Positions 1-6,168 of a stretch of DNA of 7,655 bases are shown in pieces. The notes beneath the pieces are model-generated. The model was not told the DNA's origin. It ran no database searches and saw only the letters and a list, made by a program, of their open reading frames with translations. Origin of the DNA: Fimbriimonadaceae bacterium (GTDB lineage Bacteria; Armatimonadota; Fimbriimonadia; Fimbriimonadales; Fimbriimonadaceae); assembly GCA_020851885.1 (NCBI GenBank), contig JADZBW010000294.1:1-7655 (forward strand). Direction: 5' to 3'. Each line of letters begins with the position of its first letter. Position 1 is the stretch's first letter. The position numbers were made by a program, and so were the translations under genes.

Positions 1-2
1 CA

Positions 3-1352
3 CCCTGGGCGCTGCTCCATCCGGGAAGTCGATTCTTGGTGGAAAACGTTCGTGAAGGCCTCAAGCAGCCAGGGCAGTTTTACTATGACCGCAAAACCCA
101 TCAACTCTCAGTGATCCCTCAAATTGGAGTCACATTCGAGAGTGCCCGCGTCATCGTTCCTGCTTTGGAGCGGGTGATCGAGGTTGGCGGCACGGTGGAA
201 AAGCCGGTGCATAACGTCAAGTTTCGAGGCGTCGCCCTTCGACATACAACCTGGTCGATGCCACCTACCGGTCGCAATTTCCCGCAAGCGGAAGCAGACC
301 TGGGAGGCGCCGTTCTCGTCCAAAACGCGCGCGACATCCACTTTGAGGGGTGTGAGATTTCCCACACCGGCGGATATGGGTTGGAAATCGGCGATCATGC
401 GGAAGAGGTTGGTTTTGTGAATGGCTCGATCACCGATCTGGGGGCGGGCGGGGTGAAGATTGGGATCATGTCGCCCCGCGAAGACGAGGCGAGTGTCACT
501 CAGCACAACCAGATTACGGGAAATCTCATTGCGGGCGGCGGACGAGTCCATCCTGCCGCCGTCGGCGTGTGGATCGGTCAATCGTCGCACAATCGAATCG
601 AAGACAACGAGATCGCCGACTTCTACTACACCGGCATCAGCATTGGCTGGACCTGGGGCTACGGGCTGAGCAATGCCCACCATAACGCCATCGAAGGCAA
701 TCACATCTATAGCATTGGACAAGGGGTCCTCAGCGACATGGGGGGCATCTATCATCTCGGCATCGCGCCGGGAACCACGCTCAGCGGAAATCGGATTCAC
801 GATGTCACGAGCTTCGATTACGGTGGATGGGGTCTTTACACGGACGAGGGTAGCTCGGGTGTCCTCCTTCAAGACAACGTCGTCTATCGTTGCAGTCGCC
901 AGAGCTTCCACCAACACTACGGGCGAGACAATATCGTTCGGCGGAATATCCTGGCCTTTGCCGGAGAGGCCCAACTGGCGCGCACACGCAATGAGGAGCA
1001 CCGCAGCTTCACGTTCGAGAACAATATCGTCGTCTGGCAACAGACGCCCACGCTATGGGGGAATTGGGACGGCAATAATGACAAGGTCGCCATGGATCAC
1101 AACCTCTATTGGCGCACCGACGCTCAACCGATTCTTTTTGGAACCGAAACGCTCCAGCAGTGGCAGCAACGTGGTCGCGATGTGCATTCCCAGATTGCCG
1201 ATCCGCTCTTTGTCGATCCGGCTCACGAAGACTTTCGACTTCGAGTTGGCTCACCGGCAATACCCCTGGGATTCAAGCCGATGGATCCAAGGGGAAAGCC
1301 ATGGCCAAAGCGCTGGAAGATGCCAACACCATCTTTTCCGGTCAAGCCATGA
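3..1352 (+). CDS. Right-handed parallel beta-helix protein (5'-truncated by window edge), possibly GH141-like
   Basis: The reading frame is open to the left edge, so the gene starts before the window; 449 residues are visible. The first TTG (36) is not the start, because upstream codons continue a family-like stretch, LHPGSRFLVENVREGL, then PGQFYYDRKTHQLSVIP. That resembles the 'ENxxEALdxPGEWYlDrxtGxLyY' block preceding the beta-helix in GH141-type and related secreted proteins. From about residue 90 onward short coils recur with Asn-Xaa-Ile steps (HNQITGNLI, HNRIEDNEI, HNAIEGNHI, LSGNRIHD, LLQDNVVY, VRRNIL), the ladder of a right-handed parallel beta-helix. LGAGGVKIG and GWGLYTDEGSSG are typical of this group. 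The C-terminus (DPLFVDPAHEDFRLRVGSPA, then IPLGFKPMDPRG) is the usual closing block, so the 3' end is intact. The likely role is polysaccharide binding or cleavage outside the cytoplasm; substrate and catalytic residues cannot be assigned, and the signal peptide would lie outside the window. It overlaps the next gene by ATGA. Confidence 0.85.
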   Translation, partial: PWALLHPGSRFLVENVREGLKQPGQFYYDRKTHQLSVIPQIGVTFESARVIVPALERVIEVGGTVEKPVHNVKFRGVALRHTTWSMPPTGRNFPQAEADLGGAVLVQNARDIHFEGCEISHTGGYGLEIGDHAEEVGFVNGSITDLGAGGVKIGIMSPREDEASVTQHNQITGNLIAGGGRVHPAAVGVWIGQSSHNRIEDNEIADFYYTGISIGWTWGYGLSNAHHNAIEGNHIYSIGQGVLSDMGGIYHLGIAPGTTLSGNRIHDVTSFDYGGWGLYTDEGSSGVLLQDNVVYRCSRQSFHQHYGRDNIVRRNILAFAGEAQLARTRNEEHRSFTFENNIVVWQQTPTLWGNWDGNNDKVAMDHNLYWRTDAQPILFGTETLQQWQQRGRDVHSQIADPLFVDPAHEDFRLRVGSPAIPLGFKPMDPRGKPWPKRWKMPTPSFPVKP

Positions 1353-2272
1353 ACCTGCCGCCAATCCCGATATGGCAAGCGCCGACGGGTAGCACGGGCG
1401 GACCAAAACTGGCGGCGGCCATCAGTGCGGCCGGTGGCGTGGGAGCAATGGGTCTCACTTGGACGGATCCAGAAATTGCCGCAGATTGGGTCACGGAGGT
1501 TCGCTCGTCTACGAGCAATCCCTTTTACGTCAACTTCGTCCTCGCCTTCGAACCGATCGCCCTCGATGCCGTTCTCGATGCCGGGGCTCCGATCATCACT
1601 TTTTCTTGGGGTTCGCCCGCACCCTTTGTGGATAGAGTCCGACGATCGGGAGCGAGGTTGGGGATTCAAGTTTTCGACCGTGAGAGCATTCTTCACGCTA
1701 TTCAATTCGAGCCTGACTTCTTGGTTGTCCAAGGAATTGAGGCGGGAGGTCACGTTCAGTCCCGATCGCCTCTGGGCGAAGCGCTGATGGAGGCCAAGGA
1801 GCTTGCCCAGGGTATCCCAATCCTGGCCGCTGGCGGTATCTCCACGCGCGAGCACATCCAGGAAACGCTCGGCATGGGAGCCGACGGGGTTATCTTGGGA
1901 ACTCGCTTTCTGGCGACCGTCGAGAGCAAAGCCCACCAAGAGTACAAAGCGCTCTTGGTCGCCCACTCGGAGACAAGTCTCACCAAGTGCTTCGATGGCG
2001 GCTGGCCGAACGCTCCCCACCGAGTTCTCAGGAATTCGACCTTCGATACATGGCAAAGAGCCTTCGAGCCTCTTCCTGACCATCGGCCCGGAGAAGGTCG
2101 AGTTGTCGCCAAGACGACCAATGGCGACTCAATTCTTCGCTATGAGATGGCGTCGCCACAGGAAGGCATGGAAGGAGAGATCGAGGCCATGTGCCTGTAT
2201 GCCGGAACCGGCGTCCGGGAGATTCGGGGTATTCCAACCGTCGCGGACCTTCTGGCAGAACTCTGGCCCTAA
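1349..2272 (+). CDS. Nitronate monooxygenase (2-nitropropane dioxygenase family), FMN-dependent
   Basis: This 307-residue TIM-barrel flavoprotein oxidises alkyl nitronates such as propionate 3-nitronate with O2, probably as cytoplasmic detoxification. Visible motifs in order: QAPTG at 10-14 (family QAPM), AGGVGAMG at 28-35, the strand NFVLAF at 62-67, GIEAGGH at 129-135 with H135 as the expected conserved active-site histidine, PILAAGGI at 157-164 and GADGVILGTRFLAT at 177-190 for FMN phosphate binding. Length is near the usual 310-350. I chose ATG 1349, which overlaps the upstream stop as ATGA and begins two residues before the conserved core. An in-frame ATG at 1301 has a better ribosome binding site (AAGGGGA at 1289-1295) and would add 16 residues (MAKALEDANTIFSGQA) inside the beta-helix gene, so the start is uncertain. 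Homologues annotated as enoyl-ACP reductase FabK share this fold; the EAGGH and GTRFLAT context alone does not exclude that activity. Confidence 0.88.
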   Translation: MNLPPIPIWQAPTGSTGGPKLAAAISAAGGVGAMGLTWTDPEIAADWVTEVRSSTSNPFYVNFVLAFEPIALDAVLDAGAPIITFSWGSPAPFVDRVRRSGARLGIQVFDRESILHAIQFEPDFLVVQGIEAGGHVQSRSPLGEALMEAKELAQGIPILAAGGISTREHIQETLGMGADGVILGTRFLATVESKAHQEYKALLVAHSETSLTKCFDGGWPNAPHRVLRNSTFDTWQRAFEPLPDHRPGEGRVVAKTTNGDSILRYEMASPQEGMEGEIEAMCLYAGTGVREIRGIPTVADLLAELWP

Positions 2273-2295
2273 GAGTTTCTCGCCGGGGCGCCCTC

Positions 2296-2336
2296 CAAAG
2301 AAAGTGAAGGCCGCCGGCATCCTTGCCGACGACCTT
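2296..2336 (-). terminator. Intrinsic terminator of the flagellin transcript
   Basis: Read on the minus strand, the sequence 27 bases past the flagellin stop forms a 12-bp uninterrupted stem: AAGGTCGTCGGC, a six-base loop AAGGAT, then GCCGGCGGCCTT. Two of the twelve pairs are G-U. The stem is followed by CACTTTCTTT, a T-rich but interrupted tail. On the plus strand the same two positions become C-A mismatches, so the hairpin is stronger in leftward RNA. Its position between convergent genes means it could also act weakly on the nitronate monooxygenase transcript, whose stop is 34 bases to the left of the stem. Confidence 0.7.
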
Positions 2337-2363
2337 GGAGTGGAGGTTGCGCTGTCAGGTCAA

Positions 2364-3794
2364 TTAGCCTCGCAGCAGGTTGAGAACAGCCTGCGGAGCC
2401 TGATTGGCCTGGGCCAGCACGGACATGCCGGCCTGCTGCAGAATCTGCAGCTTCGAGAAAGTCGTCATCTCGGCGGCAACGTCGGTATCTCGAATCGTCG
2501 ATTCCGTCGCGGCAAGGCTCTCACGAGCGATACCCAACGAACGAATGTTGGACTCAAGGATGTTCCTCTGGAAGCTGCCAATCTGGCCACGAGACTTGGA
2601 GACCTGTTCGATCGCCGCGTCGATGATCTTCATGGCGTTCTGAGCGCCCGTCGCCGAGGTCAGATCCAAGTTGCTGAAGTTGAAGCCGGCAACGACGCCC
2701 GTACCCAGTTGACCGGCGGCGAAGTTGCCCAAGGAGAGGTTTGTCACCTGACCGGCATTCGCACCGATCTGGAACTGGCTGCTGCCAACTGTGATTTGGC
2801 CGATCGTCGCATTCTGGACGGACGCGACCACGTTGCCGGCGGCGGTGAGGCTGATCGTATTGCCATCGGAATCGCTGAGGGTAAGGCCGCCATTGCCGTT
2901 CTGGCTTGAAGTAAACAGGGCGGTTGCCGTGCCAACTTGAACCGTTGCCAGAGCATTCACACCCACGGCGGAGGTGTAGCCAGCGCCAGCGGCGCGGACG
3001 ATACCGTTCGCGTCGGTCAAGTCGATTCGAGCGTTGGAGCCAAAGGCGGCAGTATTCAAGACAATCGCGGAGCCATTGTGGCTTGCGGCCACGCCGGTCT
3101 GAGCTTGGGCGGCATTGATCTGATCGATGACCTGTTGAACCGTCGTCGTCGCACTCGTTGTGAATGAAACGCCATTGATTGAGAACGAACCTCCGCCGAC
3201 GGTCTGACCGAGGGTAGCGGTAACGCCCGTGATACTGGCCTGAGTGGCCGCCTGGGTAAGCGTGGCGACGACCGAAGTGTTGCTGGTGACGGCGGCTCCC
3301 GCAAATTGGCCGCCCACGTAAATTTGGCTGACCAAGGTGCCTGCCACCGAGTTCGCGGTGACACCCGAACTTCCGTCGAGAAGTCGCTTGGTTCCAAACT
3401 GGGTTTGTTGAGCAATGCGTGTCACAGACTGTGAAATCGATTGCAATTGGGACTGGTTCGCCTGGATGGCGGTCTGGGAAAGGGTGCCGGTGTTCGCGCT
3501 GGCAACGGCCAGGCCACGGGCATCGCGCAGCAACAGGTTGATTTCGTCGAGGGCTCCCTCGGCGGTCTTTGCGTAGTTGACGGCGTCCTGGCTATTGCGC
3601 AGGGCGGCATCCAAACCGTTGAGCTGTGCTCTGAAGCTTTCCGAAATGATCAGGCCGGCAGGATCGTCGGCAGCCGAGTTGATGCGAAGACCCGATGAAA
3701 GTCGGGTGATCGACTGATTGAATGAAGCGTTTGCTTGACCTACGTTTCTCAGCGCGTTCATCGCTGAGATATTGGTATTGATCCTGAATGACAT
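2364..3794 (-). CDS. Flagellin, the filament subunit
   Basis: This complete 476-residue flagellin is exported through the flagellar type III apparatus and polymerises into the filament. The N-terminal D0/D1 region (1-140) has MSFRINTNISAMNALRN, the hallmark RLSSGLRINSAADDPAGL at 31-48, and LRDARGLAVASANTGT at 89-104, which aligns with the segment of enterobacterial flagellin recognised by TLR5. The C-terminal D1/D0 region (about 382-476) has the helix SKSRGQIGSFQRNILES, then ESTIRDTDVAAEMTTFSKLQ, and ends in VLNLLRG. The middle contains a flagellin_IN-type segment at about 203-258 (FSINGVSFTT, VQQVIDQINAAQAQTGV). Residues 141-388 contain no Lys, Glu, Pro, Cys or Trp and only two Arg, being mostly Ala, Gly, Ser, Thr, Val, Asn and Gln. 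ATG 3794 has a consensus ribosome binding site. No chaperone (FliS), cap (FliD) or other flagellar gene is in the window. It is named fliC or hag in other bacteria; I leave the symbol blank because paralogues cannot be told apart here. Confidence 0.97.
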   Translation of the reverse strand: MSFRINTNISAMNALRNVGQANASFNQSITRLSSGLRINSAADDPAGLIISESFRAQLNGLDAALRNSQDAVNYAKTAEGALDEINLLLRDARGLAVASANTGTLSQTAIQANQSQLQSISQSVTRIAQQTQFGTKRLLDGSSGVTANSVAGTLVSQIYVGGQFAGAAVTSNTSVVATLTQAATQASITGVTATLGQTVGGGSFSINGVSFTTSATTTVQQVIDQINAAQAQTGVAASHNGSAIVLNTAAFGSNARIDLTDANGIVRAAGAGYTSAVGVNALATVQVGTATALFTSSQNGNGGLTLSDSDGNTISLTAAGNVVASVQNATIGQITVGSSQFQIGANAGQVTNLSLGNFAAGQLGTGVVAGFNFSNLDLTSATGAQNAMKIIDAAIEQVSKSRGQIGSFQRNILESNIRSLGIARESLAATESTIRDTDVAAEMTTFSKLQILQQAGMSVLAQANQAPQAVLNLLRG

Positions 3795-3799
3795 GCGTT

Positions 3800-3804
3800 C
3801 CTCC
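3800..3804 (-). promoter_or_regulatory. Consensus ribosome binding site of flagellin
   Basis: The minus strand reads CGGAGGAACGC directly before the ATG, giving GGAGG with five-base spacing. It is the best Shine-Dalgarno match seen in the window and fits the very high translation expected of flagellin. The genes of the neighbouring operon lack comparable sites. Confidence 0.85.
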
Positions 3805-3822
3805 GTGACTCGCGGGCGCCGT

Positions 3823-3836
3823 CACCACTCGTGGTG
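3823..3836 (-). promoter_or_regulatory. Small inverted repeat in the probable flagellin 5' leader
   Basis: CACCAC and GTGGTG are perfect complements around a two-base centre. In leftward RNA this would form a hairpin of five pairs with loop CGAG, about 28 bases upstream of the flagellin ATG and clear of the ribosome binding site. It could be an RNA-stability or translation element, or a protein-binding dyad. Short arms make chance possible. Confidence 0.35.
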
Positions 3837-3870
3837 CATATCGCGGCGCACTGTAAACATCACTGGGGAA

Positions 3871-3884
3871 ATTCCACGTGGGAT
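3871..3884. promoter_or_regulatory. 14-bp near-palindrome upstream of flagellin
   Basis: ATTCCACGTGGGAT is symmetric around CACGTG with one non-matching pair (T opposite G). It lies 77-90 bases upstream of the flagellin ATG and directly abuts the paired ATTACC dyads to its right. It is a candidate operator; no regulator family can be named from sequence alone. Confidence 0.35.
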
Positions 3885-3918
3885 TACCAGGTTATGCTAG
3901 TATAATTACCTGGTTTTT
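3883..3918. promoter_or_regulatory. Paired ATTACCWGGTT dyads and overlapping hairpin between flagellin and the comEC-type gene
   Basis: Two similar quasi-palindromes, ATTACCAGGTTAT (from 3883) and ATTACCTGGTTTT (from 3905), lie 22 bp apart, about two helical turns. Read together they also make one inverted repeat, ACCAGGTTAT (3886-3895) and ATTACCTGGT (3905-3914), nine of ten pairs, with a nine-base centre containing TATA. On the plus strand the stem is followed by four further T residues, like an intrinsic terminator against rightward (antisense) transcription; on the minus strand, the direction of the genes, no T tract follows. The right-hand dyad covers the stop codon of the metallo-beta-lactamase gene. 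The element may be an operator for flagellin, a hairpin at the 3' end of the operon, or both. Confidence 0.45.
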
Positions 3919-4778
3919 CGGATTGCTTGGGGAATTCCCGGGCCAAGTCTGGAAGAAGCGTAGGTTCTGTTGAATCCGCCATCCGCGAAGCTAAACGACA
4001 ATTCGCCATCGAGGTCTGTTCGCAGAATTTCCACTTCCGATCGAGTGAGATCTTCCAGGACCGAAGGATGCGGGTGCCCATAGGCATTCTCAAGTCCGCA
4101 ACTGATGACGCACCATTCTGGATTGACTTGTGAGATCCACGCGATTCCGGTCGAGGTACGGCTGCCATGGTGCCCAGCCTTCAGGATTTGCCCCTGCCAG
4201 CCCAGCTTCTTACCGAATGTCTCCTCGACCGCAATCGACGCATCGCCGGTCAGGATTGCCGAAGAGGCCCCTCGACTGACACGAATGAACAGCGACCCGT
4301 CGTTATCGTTTTGTCCGGGCATCCAAGGTGGTGCGGCAATGTCCCAATCCAGGACTCCAATGCGAGCCCTCGACCTGCCACTCAACCAAATCACTTGATC
4401 CCTAGGAACGCCCGCCTCGCTCAGCCATGCCTTCAGCTCCGCATGGTCTCTAAAGGCGCTTGAGATGGCTATTTGGGAAGTTGAAAAGCGGCGAAACACG
4501 GCGCCCAACCCTCCGATATGGTCGCCATCGGGATGGGTTATGAAGATCAACGGGACGTTGCTCACTCCCAACGCCCGCAATCGAGGAAGCACGATTCGGC
4601 TTCCGGAATCGAATCCTTCCCGTGTCTTGGGGCCGACATCGACCAAGATCGCGACATCTCCCTGCTGAATGACCGTACAGTCGCCTTGGCCCACCGCCAA
4701 AAAGGTGATCTTAGGGCTTTCTCCGGGGACGAGCAATCCTGCCACCGCGCCGACACCGAGGGCCAGGAGGATGCCCAA
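3906..4778 (-). CDS. ComEC C-terminal metallo-beta-lactamase domain as a separate protein
   Basis: This 290-residue protein matches the C-terminal hydrolase domain of ComEC/Rec2. An N-terminal hydrophobic segment (about 2-17, GILLALGVGAVAGLLV) would anchor it with the enzyme outside the membrane. Motifs: VGQGD at 29-33, ILVDVG at 44-49, THPDGDHIGG at 81-90 (metal-binding H82, D84, D86, H87), NDNDGSL at 157-163, ILTGD at 175-179, LKAGHHGSRTST at 199-210 and GHPHP at 234-238. The metal-binding set looks complete, so it is probably an active nuclease or phosphodiesterase that processes the non-transported strand or free DNA during transformation; this role is inferred from ComEC. The TTG start is the only usable start before the anchor: the frame is open back to a stop ending near 4824 with no ATG or GTG. 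It lies seven bases after the comEC stop, with no clear ribosome binding site, suggesting translational coupling. A fused ComEC broken by a +1 frame change is the alternative. Confidence 0.88.
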   Translation of the reverse strand: MGILLALGVGAVAGLLVPGESPKITFLAVGQGDCTVIQQGDVAILVDVGPKTREGFDSGSRIVLPRLRALGVSNVPLIFITHPDGDHIGGLGAVFRRFSTSQIAISSAFRDHAELKAWLSEAGVPRDQVIWLSGRSRARIGVLDWDIAAPPWMPGQNDNDGSLFIRVSRGASSAILTGDASIAVEETFGKKLGWQGQILKAGHHGSRTSTGIAWISQVNPEWCVISCGLENAYGHPHPSVLEDLTRSEVEILRTDLDGELSFSFADGGFNRTYASSRLGPGIPQAIRKTR

Positions 4779-4785
4779 ACACCAC

Positions 4786-6168
4786 TTAAGCCGGCCTGAT
4801 ACGATCTTCGACCCTCCAAATGATCAAGGCAAATGCCAGTACGAGCCAGTAGGCGGAGAACGTCCCGCTCGAAAGGGTGGACTGTGGAAACGCGGCAAAT
4901 CCGCTCAAGACCCACTGGATGAAATCGGCAAGCGGGCCGACCAAGTTCGCGGTAAGAAAAGCCCCAAGATCAGCCCATGCCAGATCGGCGGCAAAGACCG
5001 CGAAAGCCGCAACGACCTCAAGCAGCACCGCCGGGGCGATGATCAGATTGGCGGGGATGGACGTCAAGGCAACCAGTCCGAAGTAATAGAGGATGACCGG
5101 CGCGGTGGCGAGAAAGGCGATCCCCGAAGTCCTCACCGCCTCTGAGATTCGATTGTGCAAAGTCTCCCTGGCTGTCCTGACCACCGGTTCATCGTTCGAG
5201 CCAAACAGCCCAAAGGCGGCGACCGTGAGGTAGGAGAGCTGAAAGCCCATGTCATAGATTCCGATTGGATTGGCGATCAGGTAAAGCCCACCGGCCACGG
5301 CAAGGGCCGAAAGCAAATCGCTTTCTCTTTGCAGAAGGTATGCGGTCAGTCCGGCCATCGCCATGAACACCGACCGCAAGATCGCAGGTTGCAGGCCGGC
5401 GGCGGCCGCATAGATCAGCAGAAGCCCACCCAGGATCAGGAGCCGAACCGGCCTGGGAACTGGCAGTAGCCCGAGGGCGGCATTCAGGACCAATGCGAGG
5501 ACGAACACATGCATCCCGGATGCCGAGATAATGTGGATCGTGCCGGTATTGCGAAGCGCCTGACGAGTTTCATCATCCAGCCCGCCATCGACGTTGAAGC
5601 AGAGGGCATCAACCAGGGCCGCCTGATCGGATCGCAAATGAGCGGCGGTGAACGCCAAAAACGAGGATCTGACCTCGAGGGCCATTCGGAGCCATGACGG
5701 ACCGCTGGTTACCCTGCGCATCTCGATTGGAGTGAACCTGCCCACGAGCCCTTTGGTGAGATACGTGGCCTCGGCGCCCTCCCGAAACGGCTTGGCAAGG
5801 CCAGTTACATACAGCGTGTCACCCAAACTGACCTGCGGTCGACCATTCATAACTGCATTGAGCCGGTTGCCATCGATCTCCAGATCAAAGCTCACATAAC
5901 CAGGCATGACCCGAGGAACGGATCGAACATCTGCATTGCCCTGAATAAACGTCGTGTGATCGATTCCCCGATCAGGAATGTCCGGGGCAAGGCTGGTCCC
6001 CAGAAATGCGGCGAACCCGATTCGAGCGAGGTTAGTCCAGCTTCCTCCAAACAGCACGGCTATGAGTAGCAGAAGCAAAGCATTGATCGGGTGCTCACGC
6101 AAGGTGAGGCACACACATAAGGTCATGCAAAAGAGCAAAGCGGGCCGATTACGGAAGATCGTCTTCAC
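4786..6168 (-). CDS. comEC: ComEC/Rec2 DNA-uptake channel, membrane part without the hydrolase domain
   Basis: This 460-residue protein forms the inner-membrane pore that takes in single-stranded DNA during natural transformation. Two hydrophobic helices (about 10-22 and 29-58) precede a DUF4131-like soluble region (about 70-150) with GDTLYVTGLAKPF at 116-128. The competence domain follows, with family motifs TGTIHIISASGMHV at 208-221, GLQPAILRSVFMA at 258-270, YDMGFQLSYL at 305-314 and ATAPVILYYF at 354-363, among several membrane helices to about 450. It ends at RVEDRIRPA without the usual C-terminal metallo-beta-lactamase domain, which is the next gene. GTG 6168 overlaps dciA by 20 bases and has no clear ribosome binding site. 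ATG 6126 is an alternative that removes 14 residues, including the basic leader. Identity is secure; whether it makes a functional channel as a split protein is inferred. Confidence 0.93.
   Translation of the reverse strand: MKTIFRNRPALLFCMTLCVCLTLREHPINALLLLLIAVLFGGSWTNLARIGFAAFLGTSLAPDIPDRGIDHTTFIQGNADVRSVPRVMPGYVSFDLEIDGNRLNAVMNGRPQVSLGDTLYVTGLAKPFREGAEATYLTKGLVGRFTPIEMRRVTSGPSWLRMALEVRSSFLAFTAAHLRSDQAALVDALCFNVDGGLDDETRQALRNTGTIHIISASGMHVFVLALVLNAALGLLPVPRPVRLLILGGLLLIYAAAAGLQPAILRSVFMAMAGLTAYLLQRESDLLSALAVAGGLYLIANPIGIYDMGFQLSYLTVAAFGLFGSNDEPVVRTARETLHNRISEAVRTSGIAFLATAPVILYYFGLVALTSIPANLIIAPAVLLEVVAAFAVFAADLAWADLGAFLTANLVGPLADFIQWVLSGFAAFPQSTLSSGTFSAYWLVLAFALIIWRVEDRIRPA

Noticed and set aside
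108..1040. 310-residue open frame on the minus strand opposite the beta-helix gene
   Set aside because: It is antisense to a gene with clear family motifs. Its translation shows no recognisable domain, and long antisense frames are common in G+C-rich coding DNA.
1223..2083. 286-residue open frame on the minus strand opposite nitronate monooxygenase
   Set aside because: Same reasoning: the plus strand carries all expected flavoprotein motifs, and the minus frame looks like a low-complexity Arg/Ser/Gly-rich shadow.
2286..2293. GGGCGCCC palindrome after the nitronate monooxygenase stop
   Set aside because: It has no loop and no T tract, so it is not a convincing terminator; an eight-base palindrome is expected by chance in this base composition.
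1803..2909. 368-residue plus-strand frame running across the intergenic gap into flagellin
   Set aside because: It covers the 3' half of nitronate monooxygenase out of frame and the antisense of flagellin; no coherent domain is seen.
3838..3870. Possible sigma-28 promoter for flagellin (TGATGTTT ... CGCGATAT on the minus strand)
   Set aside because: The -35-like part matches six of eight, but the -10-like part matches only about five of eight and the spacing is nine rather than eleven bases.
3899..3906. TATAAT (plus) and TATACT (minus) as a sigma-70 -10 box
   Set aside because: No acceptable -35 hexamer lies about 17 bases upstream on either strand, and the AT-rich patch is explained by the dyads.
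4669..5145. 158-residue plus-strand frame opposite comEC
   Set aside because: It is antisense to conserved membrane helices; the charged, Gly/Arg-rich translation is typical of reversed hydrophobic codons.
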